Shown here one piece after another: positions 1 through 5,472 of a DNA stretch of 9,332 nt. Positions within the stretch are counted from its first letter, which is position 1. Every line of letters starts with the position of its first letter. The notes beneath the pieces are model-generated. The model did no database searches. It saw nothing but the letters and a program-made list of their open reading frames with translations, and had not been told where the DNA came from. Origin of the DNA: a gamma proteobacterium symbiont of Lucinoma myriamae (GTDB lineage: Bacteria; Pseudomonadota; Gammaproteobacteria; GRL18); contig JAHXIM010000291.1 in the NCBI GenBank assembly GCA_025655635.1, forward strand, positions 1 to 9,332, written 5' to 3'. The position numbers and the translations under genes were made by a program.

Positions 1-1104
1 ATATCCCGATTGTTGTTAGCGACATCAGTGTTGCTCTGGATTGCCAGTGCAGGTCTTTTACATGCGTCCAGTACTTACTCTTCTGATGAGCGTATCAACA
101 CTTATTTTATGCTGACTCTGGCGGGTGATCTGGGAGCAATATTAGCAACTGATCTGGTGACCTTTTTTGTGTTTTTAACGCTAATGGGCTACGGTTTTTA
201 TGCATTACTAGTGGCAGGGGAAGGAGAAGGAGAAGAAAAAGCACGGCAATCCGGACGTGTTTATCTCGGCTTTATGATCCTTGCTGATTTAGTGTTATTT
301 GAGGCCTTATTAATTGCGGGAACAATGACTGATGACTTAGGTTTTTCAGCAGTGCATGATGCAATGGCTCAGTCACCCTCTCTAGAGCTGTATTTGTTAA
401 TGGTACTTATTGGCTTTGCAATCAAGGCGGCTTTATGGCCCTTACATTTCTGGTTAACTCTGGTTTTTCGTTCGTCTCGTCCTGCGGAGGCTGTTCTTTT
501 AGGTGGTGTACCTATTGCTATTGGTTTACTTGGCATGGCACGTTGGCTGCCCCTTGGTGAAATTATCTCCCCGAATCTGGGGATGTTTATGCAAAGTCTG
601 GGTGTAATAGCTCTGTTTTATACCATCCTTTCTGGTTTGATACGGGCTCAGTTAAGGATGCTGCCTGCCTATATCAGTACTATAGCGACAGGAATTTTTG
701 CCATTGCTATGGGGGCTGGTTTATCTGATACTGCTGTATGGAACCAGTATGAAAACATGTTCTATATCTTTATTGCATCTTTTGCAATTGTATTTGCAGT
801 ACTTGTCATGGCAACCCGGTGGTGGGAGTCTAAATATGCTTGTCGTATAACACCTGTGAAGCAGTCTGATTATTTAAGTCTATGGTTTAAACAGTATTGG
901 CCTGCAGCAATTAACCATGTAAAGAGTCAGGCAATGTTTGATGGCTGGTACCGGCTCTGTGCTAAATTGGATTTTTTATGGCAGAAGTGTTTATGGAACA
1001 GAATATTGAAATATAGTGAGCATACCCTGCAACATTGGACTATTGCCATCACTCTATTTTTATTACTTGGGATTATTATAGTCTTAATTAGTGTACGTTT
1101 ATAG
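1..1104 (+). CDS. Proton-conducting transporter subunit, NuoL/M/N-MrpD superfamily (3' part, N-terminus outside window)
   Basis: This is an integral inner-membrane subunit of the superfamily that carries protons or Na+ in complex I, Mrp antiporters and membrane hydrogenases. The frame is open to base 1, and family members normally have about 100 or more residues before this point, so the TTG at 10 is probably not the start. Counting from that TTG, the diagnostic broken-helix signature is at residues 137-149 (AIKAALWPLHFWL, with Lys139 and His146), followed by a leucine- and glycine-rich helix at 160-176. Many membrane helices are visible, with a last one at about 343-362. A charged loop (GEGEGEEK) lies at 70-77. 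Two usual ion-path residues look replaced: the helix-5 Glu of NuoM aligns with Thr57 (VFLTLM), and the following Lys aligns with Ala170. The exact complex (NDH-1, Mrp, Dab or hydrogenase type) cannot be told without upstream genes. It converges with the next gene with 8 bp between them and no terminator. Confidence 0.8.
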   Translation: MSRLLLATSVLLWIASAGLLHASSTYSSDERINTYFMLTLAGDLGAILATDLVTFFVFLTLMGYGFYALLVAGEGEGEEKARQSGRVYLGFMILADLVLFEALLIAGTMTDDLGFSAVHDAMAQSPSLELYLLMVLIGFAIKAALWPLHFWLTLVFRSSRPAEAVLLGGVPIAIGLLGMARWLPLGEIISPNLGMFMQSLGVIALFYTILSGLIRAQLRMLPAYISTIATGIFAIAMGAGLSDTAVWNQYENMFYIFIASFAIVFAVLVMATRWWESKYACRITPVKQSDYLSLWFKQYWPAAINHVKSQAMFDGWYRLCAKLDFLWQKCLWNRILKYSEHTLQHWTIAITLFLLLGIIIVLISVRL

Positions 1105-1112
1105 CTAATGTT

Positions 1113-3398
1113 TTAAGGCTCATGCAGCTCTGTAAAACTATGTATTGTGCTGCTAGTCAAAGGTTCTGGCCGATGATAATAATAGCCTTGCCCATAGCCA
1201 ATTCCCATTTCTTTAAGTAACACTGAAACTTCTTCATTTTCAACAAATTCAGCGATAATAATTTTACCCATTACTTGAGCCACAGAGTTAATGGCATTAA
1301 CCATGCTGTTGTTTATAGGATTTTTATGAATATCTTTTACAAAACTACCATCCAGCTTAATATAGTCCACATCAATATTTTTAAGAAAACTAAAAGATGA
1401 CATTCCTGTACCAAAGTCATCCAAAGCAACACTACAGCCAAAATTTTTCATTGTGTTAATAAATTCTTTAACGATGCTTAAATTGGTTACCACAGCCGTT
1501 TCTGTAATTTCAAATACAATTTGTGCAGGAGCTACACGGTACTCTCTGAGTATACTAAGCGCTTTTTCATGAAATTTTTTATTACTTAATGATGCGCCAG
1601 AAATATTAATATTAAAGCGAACGTTCTGATGTTCAGACATTATTCTTATTGCCGCTGACAAAACGGCGAGATCAAGCTGTTCAATTCCGCCATAACTTTC
1701 AAGTGCCGGGATAAAGCTATCTGGATAAACAAGCTTTCCCTGTCTGTCCCTGATGCGGACTAAAACTTCATACCATAACATTTGATCATCCGCATTGATT
1801 GGCTTAATCAATTGACAGTATAACTCCATTCTACCGGACGCAATGGCTTGTATGGTTTCTGATGCCCAGAACATTTTATTATGTTGAGTTTGTAATTGGC
1901 TATCATTGAGGCTGTAAACATGAATAGAGTTGCGTCCCTTTGCTTTGGCCTCATAACAGCAGGCATCTACTGTACTCATCACCTCAGAAATATCAGTCGT
2001 ATTGCTGTCAATGATCATGACACCAATACTTATTCCGACATGATAAATACGATCCGTCCATTCAAAGGTAAAATCATTCACTTTTTTTCTTAATTGTTCT
2101 GCAATTGATGTGGCTTTATTAATAGGACAGTTTTCCAATAAAATACCAAATTCATCCCCTCCCAGACGAGCAAGTGTATCAGCACCACGCAACTCATTTT
2201 TCAATAAGCTCGTAATTTGACGCAATAATTCATCACCAGCAGTATGCCCGGCAGTATCATTAACTACTTTAAATTGATCCAGATCCATATAAAGAATAAC
2301 AGATTCGATAGCATCATTTTTTGCCTTTATAATTAAGTCTTCAAGACGATATTCAAACTCACGTCGATTAATCAGGCCAGTGAGATGGTCATGTATTGCC
2401 TGAAAGTTTAATTTAGTTTTACTATCATGCAGATCCTTGGTGCGTTGTTGAACACGATCTTCTAACGATTCATTTAATGCTTTCACTTCAAGTTCAGCCA
2501 TAAGACGTTTTCTTTCATGAATTAGAGCAAAGATAATATAAATCACTGAAAATAAAAAAATAATTGTGCCGACGATAAGCGCATCACGTTGTAAGTTATA
2601 ATGAGTCATGTTTTTAAATTTTGGGCTTAAAATATCAACCATTTTCCAACGAGTACCACTAATTTCAACTGAAGAAATAATATTTTTAATTTCATATTCC
2701 TGTAATGATTCTTCTCTTTTCAATGAAGCGCGCGTGCCCTTGGAAGTCATTTCTATTAATGTCTGTTTATCTTTTCGCAGAAGAAAAAATTGATGACTCG
2801 ATGGTTCGCCATTTTTGAGCAGGCGTTGTAGATTGCGTGTATCCAGACTGACAAAGAATACTCCTTTTGTACTATCACCCATGTCATGAATTTCAGCCAG
2901 AATATCTAAATGATAATTATCCGGATTAGGATTGGAGTGGATATAAATTTCATTTAAATGAATTCCATCAGAAAATCTTTTGATATCTGTACTGCATCCT
3001 TTACCAATAAAGCTGTCTGGATCTTCTAGTAAAGGAAGCCCCTGAGAATCTGTAAGAGTAAAGTTTATGGCTTCTGGAAAAAACTGTTTAATTGACTTAT
3101 TGAGTTTTAGGAGATGGCTTGTATCATCGGGATTTTTTACTAAATCTTGAATTAGGCTTTTATAATCAATGACTAATATTTTGGCTAGTTGACGACTATG
3201 ATTGATATACTGCTGAATCTCATTAGCAGTACCTTTTAGTGACTGTATTGAGACTTCTTGATGATTATTAAGAAAATCCTGATATCTGGAATCTACGATC
3301 CAGTAAAGAATACTAAAAACAAGCATTAACATTGCTATTACAAGAAATACTATATTCTTGCTACGGTTCAGCAATTTTATAAACGGGATAGGAGTCAT
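1113..3398 (-). CDS. Membrane sensor GGDEF-EAL protein (diguanylate cyclase/c-di-GMP phosphodiesterase)
   Basis: This 761-aa inner-membrane enzyme is predicted to make and/or degrade cyclic di-GMP in response to a periplasmic cue. The order is TM1 (about 15-35), a periplasmic sensor of about 235 residues (36-272, dCACHE-like by length and pattern, no exact family assigned), TM2 (about 273-293), a cytoplasmic coiled coil (about 294-330, rich in E/K/L/R), GGDEF (about 331-495) and EAL (about 510-755). GGDEF is intact at 413-417, with a product-inhibition I-site RxxD at 404-407 (RGAD). The EAL signature reads E-V-L (544-546). Other metal-site and catalytic positions are present: Asn598, Glu630, Asp660-Asp661 in DDFGTG, Lys681, Glu717 and Gln737. 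Both activities are therefore possible; which dominates cannot be read from sequence. There is no HAMP domain, unlike the second GGDEF-EAL protein here. No clear Shine-Dalgarno precedes the ATG. It is transcribed divergently from the binding-protein operon. Confidence 0.93.
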   Translation of the reverse strand: MTPIPFIKLLNRSKNIVFLVIAMLMLVFSILYWIVDSRYQDFLNNHQEVSIQSLKGTANEIQQYINHSRQLAKILVIDYKSLIQDLVKNPDDTSHLLKLNKSIKQFFPEAINFTLTDSQGLPLLEDPDSFIGKGCSTDIKRFSDGIHLNEIYIHSNPNPDNYHLDILAEIHDMGDSTKGVFFVSLDTRNLQRLLKNGEPSSHQFFLLRKDKQTLIEMTSKGTRASLKREESLQEYEIKNIISSVEISGTRWKMVDILSPKFKNMTHYNLQRDALIVGTIIFLFSVIYIIFALIHERKRLMAELEVKALNESLEDRVQQRTKDLHDSKTKLNFQAIHDHLTGLINRREFEYRLEDLIIKAKNDAIESVILYMDLDQFKVVNDTAGHTAGDELLRQITSLLKNELRGADTLARLGGDEFGILLENCPINKATSIAEQLRKKVNDFTFEWTDRIYHVGISIGVMIIDSNTTDISEVMSTVDACCYEAKAKGRNSIHVYSLNDSQLQTQHNKMFWASETIQAIASGRMELYCQLIKPINADDQMLWYEVLVRIRDRQGKLVYPDSFIPALESYGGIEQLDLAVLSAAIRIMSEHQNVRFNINISGASLSNKKFHEKALSILREYRVAPAQIVFEITETAVVTNLSIVKEFINTMKNFGCSVALDDFGTGMSSFSFLKNIDVDYIKLDGSFVKDIHKNPINNSMVNAINSVAQVMGKIIIAEFVENEEVSVLLKEMGIGYGQGYYYHRPEPLTSSTIHSFTELHEP

Positions 3399-3447
3399 AC
3401 ACTAAAACATAGTAGGAAATTTAAAGTTATTCAAGAGCCAGTTGAAC

Positions 3448-3461
3448 AAATTGTGCAATTT
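3448..3461. repeat. 14-bp palindrome, AAATTG-TG-CAATTT
   Basis: The two 6-bp arms are perfect inverted repeats around a 2-bp centre. The site lies 50 bp upstream of the - strand GGDEF-EAL start, in the divergent region. Its size and symmetry suit an operator for a dimeric helix-turn-helix regulator, but I do not recognise the consensus and AT-rich DNA gives short palindromes by chance. Confidence 0.35.
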
Positions 3462-3495
3462 CTTAACGGTAGTAATCCCGTTGAATATATGATAT

Positions 3496-3514
3496 AAATC
3501 AATGAGCTTGATTT
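3496..3514. repeat. 19-bp inverted repeat, AAATCAA-N5-TTGATTT
   Basis: Perfect 7-bp arms flank a 5-bp centre (TGAGC). The half-sites resemble FNR half-sites turned outward (ATCAA...TTGAT), not the FNR order TTGAT-N4-ATCAA, so I do not call FNR. It lies about 70 bp upstream of the + strand -35 element and could be an operator for either divergent gene. No T-run follows, so it is not a terminator. Confidence 0.35.
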
Positions 3515-3582
3515 GGAAAATATGCAAGCACAGCCTTTTTATTAACCATATGCTGAGTTGTCACAAAAAATCTTGGTCTCTG

Positions 3583-3611
3583 TTAAAAAAAATTTCAAAT
3601 AGTGTTATAAT
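3583..3611 (+). promoter_or_regulatory. Sigma70-type promoter with extended -10, for the binding-protein/GGDEF-EAL operon
   Basis: A perfect -10 hexamer TATAAT lies at 3606-3611, preceded by TGT to give an extended -10 (TGTTATAAT). At 17-bp spacing the -35 position reads TTAAAA (3583-3588), four of six matches to TTGACA. The expected transcription start is about 3618, shortly before the ATG at 3650 that begins a signal-peptide-like frame. It is the only good rightward promoter seen upstream of the compact gene cluster 3650-9201. Confidence 0.5.
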
Positions 3612-3649
3612 TAATATCATGTGCATGAATAGAGTATATCGATTAATTG

Positions 3650-3760
3650 ATGTGCTTTCTCGTACTGCTGCTTAATTGTTTATACCTGTTTTCAAGTGAA
3701 AATATTATGATAAGAACTCTTTCGTTTTGCCCAAGTTCATTTAATCCAAAAGACACTTAG
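3650..3760 (+). pseudogene. Displaced N-terminus (signal peptide) of the broken periplasmic binding protein
   Basis: From ATG 3650 this frame gives a short peptide beginning MCFLVLLLNCLYLFSSEN: a hydrophobic core and small residues like an export signal, although the usual positive charge at the extreme N-terminus is missing. It stops at TAG 3758-3760. The downstream binding-protein body is one frame over and open from 3714, where it reads ELFRFAQVHLIQKTL. The overlap 3714-3757 is therefore where a frameshift or a deletion with frame change would sit. Removing one T from the run near 3725-3728 would join them, but the first beta strand expected in this fold would still be short, so a deletion is at least as likely. 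A + charged start in a third frame (ATG 3625, MNRVYRLIDVLSRT) ends at 3673 and could be an even earlier displaced piece. Confidence 0.45.
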
Positions 3761-3821
3761 CCAACACTCTAATATTCGTTTTATCTATAGTGATGCAAAA
3801 GCAAATCTGGCTATACAAATA

Positions 3822-4526
3822 ATGCAGATTGAAGACTTTATCCATAACAAAGTAGACCTGCTGATGGTTAGTCCTTATGTGGATAATGCCACTACAGAGG
3901 CTGTTGCCAAAGCTTATCGTTCTGGTATTCCTGTTGTGCTTGTCGGTCGTATGGTCAGCCACGGCGATGAATATACTTCTTACCTTCACCCTGATAATAA
4001 AAAAATTGCACGGGATGCTGCTCGTTATCTTGTTAAAAAGATAGCCGATAAGGGGAAAGTTCTACTATTAAAAGGAGTCCCTAAAGCATCCACAACACGT
4101 GAACGTACTGAAGGCTTTTATGACGTGGTTTCTCAATATCCTGACATTAAAGTAATTGAACGTACGGCCAACTATCTGCGTCGTGATGCAATCATTGAAG
4201 TTGAAAAACTGCTTGGTCAGGGAGAACGATTTGATGCTGTCATGTCACAAAGCGATAGTATGCTGATTGGTGCCAGAATGGCCTTTAAAGCTCATAGCAT
4301 TGATCCCGCATCTCTGGTGACAGTTGGCATTGATTATATCAAACCGGCACAAGAAGCTATTCGTTCAGGTCAGCAGGATAGTAGTTTTGTCTATTCTTTA
4401 AGTGCCAGAGAGAGCGCCGAAGCTGCAGTAAAAATTCTCTCGGGAGAAAAAGTACCTAAAGAGATAATCATTGAAACGCAACAGGTAACACAGGAGAATG
4501 TTGATGTTGTTACTCCGATTTTTTAA
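3822..4526 (+). CDS. RbsB/LuxP-type periplasmic binding protein (Peripla_BP_4-like), 5' end disrupted
   Basis: This is the body of a type I periplasmic binding protein of the sugar-binding (ribose/galactose/autoinducer) class, 234 aa from the first ATG; intact members are usually about 300-330 aa with a signal peptide. Family-like segments are visible: QIEDFIHNKVDLLMVSP near the N-terminus, AKAYRSGIPVVLVGR, HPDNKKIARDAARYL, the hinge-side STTRERTEGF, FDAVMSQSDSMLIGA, and VTVGIDYIKPAQEAIRSGQ. Homology clearly continues upstream of the ATG, since the frame is open from 3714 (RFIYSDAKANLAIQ just before it), so 3822 is only the first usable in-frame start and that form would lack an export signal. 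The gene is best read as frame-disrupted. It overlaps the next gene by 23 bp, which implies coupled expression. No transporter genes accompany it, so a sensing role with the downstream GGDEF-EAL protein is inferred. The ligand is unknown. Confidence 0.8.
   Translation: MQIEDFIHNKVDLLMVSPYVDNATTEAVAKAYRSGIPVVLVGRMVSHGDEYTSYLHPDNKKIARDAARYLVKKIADKGKVLLLKGVPKASTTRERTEGFYDVVSQYPDIKVIERTANYLRRDAIIEVEKLLGQGERFDAVMSQSDSMLIGARMAFKAHSIDPASLVTVGIDYIKPAQEAIRSGQQDSSFVYSLSARESAEAAVKILSGEKVPKEIIIETQQVTQENVDVVTPIF
4492..4496 (+). promoter_or_regulatory. Ribosome binding site deciding the start of the NMT1-like lipoprotein
   Basis: AGGAG at 4492-4496 lies only 1 nt from the ATG at 4498 but 7 nt from the ATG at 4504, the ideal distance. 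I therefore choose 4504 as the start. It sits inside the 3' end of the preceding binding-protein gene, so translation is probably coupled. Confidence 0.65.
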
Positions 4527-5472
4527 CTTTATTTTTTTGATAATTATAATATCCATGCCTCTGTTGAGCGGCTGTGATACTCAAAATAATGAACATAAAG
4601 TGCTTCGAATTGGTATGAATACATGGCCGGGTTATGAGCCTCTTATGCTTGCTAAGGAGAAAGGATTTATTAGTAAAAACATTAAGATATCCCGTGTTGA
4701 TTCGGCAACGGATGTGATCAAGGCGCTCAGGAGTGATCTGATTGATGTTGCCTGTGTGACTCTTGATGAGGCAATGATGTTTCAGGCGACCAGCAATGAG
4801 CCTATTAAAATTATTACCATTATGACTTTTTCTACGGGTGGTGATGCGTTGATAGCAAATAAATCAATATCATCGATGGCATTATTAAAAGGGAAGCGTA
4901 TTGGCGTAGAGTCAAGTGCATTAGAAGCCTTTATGCTATCCCGTGCAGTTGATTTGACTTCTGGTCTGCATATCAATGAGCTTAAAATTATTATTACTGG
5001 CTATGAACATCATGAAAAGGAATTTCAAGAAGGAAATATAGATGCAGTGGTTACTTTCGAGCCGATTAAGACAAAACTATTACAGAATAGGAATAACCAT
5101 ATACTATTTGACTCAACTCAGATCCCTGGTGAAATTATTGATGTGATGATTGTCAAGGAGAAAAATATTCTCAGCAAGCATGATGCACTTCAAGCCTTGA
5201 TCAATGGCTGGTACAAGAGTATTGAGTATATTAATAAAGAACCTGAGCAGAGTATGCAAATGATGGCATCCTATGAAGAGATAAGTTTCAATGAATTTAA
5301 AACTGCCTATCATGGCATAAAAATTCCCACTCGTATGGAGACAACTGAATTCTATACCAATAAACTGAGCCATACTATTACAACGACTGAAAAAATATTA
5401 CTCGATAAAAAGCTGGTTCATCAGAAAATTATTCCTGAAGTACTTTATAGTCACCAGTTTCTGGAGCAGTAG
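4504..5472 (+). CDS. NMT1/SsuA-type substrate-binding lipoprotein
   Basis: This 322-aa periplasmic binding protein belongs to the type II fold group that includes SsuA, TauA and THI5/NMT1-like proteins. The N-terminus is a lipoprotein signal: Arg5, a hydrophobic stretch, and the lipobox L-S-G-C with Cys24. Residue +2 after the Cys is Asp, the E. coli signal for retention in the inner membrane. The mature part opens with the family-like block RIGMNTWPGYEPLMLAKEKG (about 35-54). It is followed by an SxTDVIxAL-like helix, a KGKRIGVESSALEAF segment and DAVVTFEP, which form the ligand cleft in relatives. An upstream ATG at 4498 is possible but poorly spaced from the AGGAG. The gene overlaps the preceding binding-protein gene, and the next start codon follows its stop immediately. 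With no permease or ATPase nearby, a co-receptor role for the adjacent GGDEF-EAL protein is inferred. The ligand is not predictable. Confidence 0.87.
   Translation: MLLLRFFNFIFLIIIISMPLLSGCDTQNNEHKVLRIGMNTWPGYEPLMLAKEKGFISKNIKISRVDSATDVIKALRSDLIDVACVTLDEAMMFQATSNEPIKIITIMTFSTGGDALIANKSISSMALLKGKRIGVESSALEAFMLSRAVDLTSGLHINELKIIITGYEHHEKEFQEGNIDAVVTFEPIKTKLLQNRNNHILFDSTQIPGEIIDVMIVKEKNILSKHDALQALINGWYKSIEYINKEPEQSMQMMASYEEISFNEFKTAYHGIKIPTRMETTEFYTNKLSHTITTTEKILLDKKLVHQKIIPEVLYSHQFLEQ

Larger units (their letters stand above)
3399..3649. promoter_or_regulatory. Divergent control region between the GGDEF-EAL gene and the binding-protein operon
   Basis: About 250 bp of AT-rich DNA with no supportable gene separates two divergently transcribed signalling units. 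It holds two perfect short inverted repeats (3448-3461 and 3496-3514) and a sigma70-like promoter for the + strand operon (3583-3611). A promoter for the - strand gene must also lie here, but I see only poor matches for it. The arrangement makes shared regulation of both c-di-GMP enzymes plausible; that is inference from geometry only. Confidence 0.6.

Noticed and set aside
1105..1112. Bidirectional terminator between the converging genes
   Set aside because: Only 8 bp separate the stops and no inverted repeat with a T-run is seen there.
1896..2793. Two short + strand open frames (1896-2093, 2608-2793) opposite the GGDEF-EAL gene
   Set aside because: Antisense shadows of a well-supported 761-aa gene; no family-like content.
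3496..3514. FNR/CRP-type box
   Set aside because: The half-sites are in the opposite order to FNR (TTGAT-N4-ATCAA) and do not match the CRP consensus; kept only as an unnamed inverted repeat.
3741..3989. Open frame of 82 codons on the - strand
   Set aside because: It lies opposite the binding-protein body, has no ribosome site and shows no protein-like pattern; the + frame has clear family features.
4782..5373. Two - strand open frames opposite the lipoprotein gene
   Set aside because: Antisense shadows with no start context or recognisable features.
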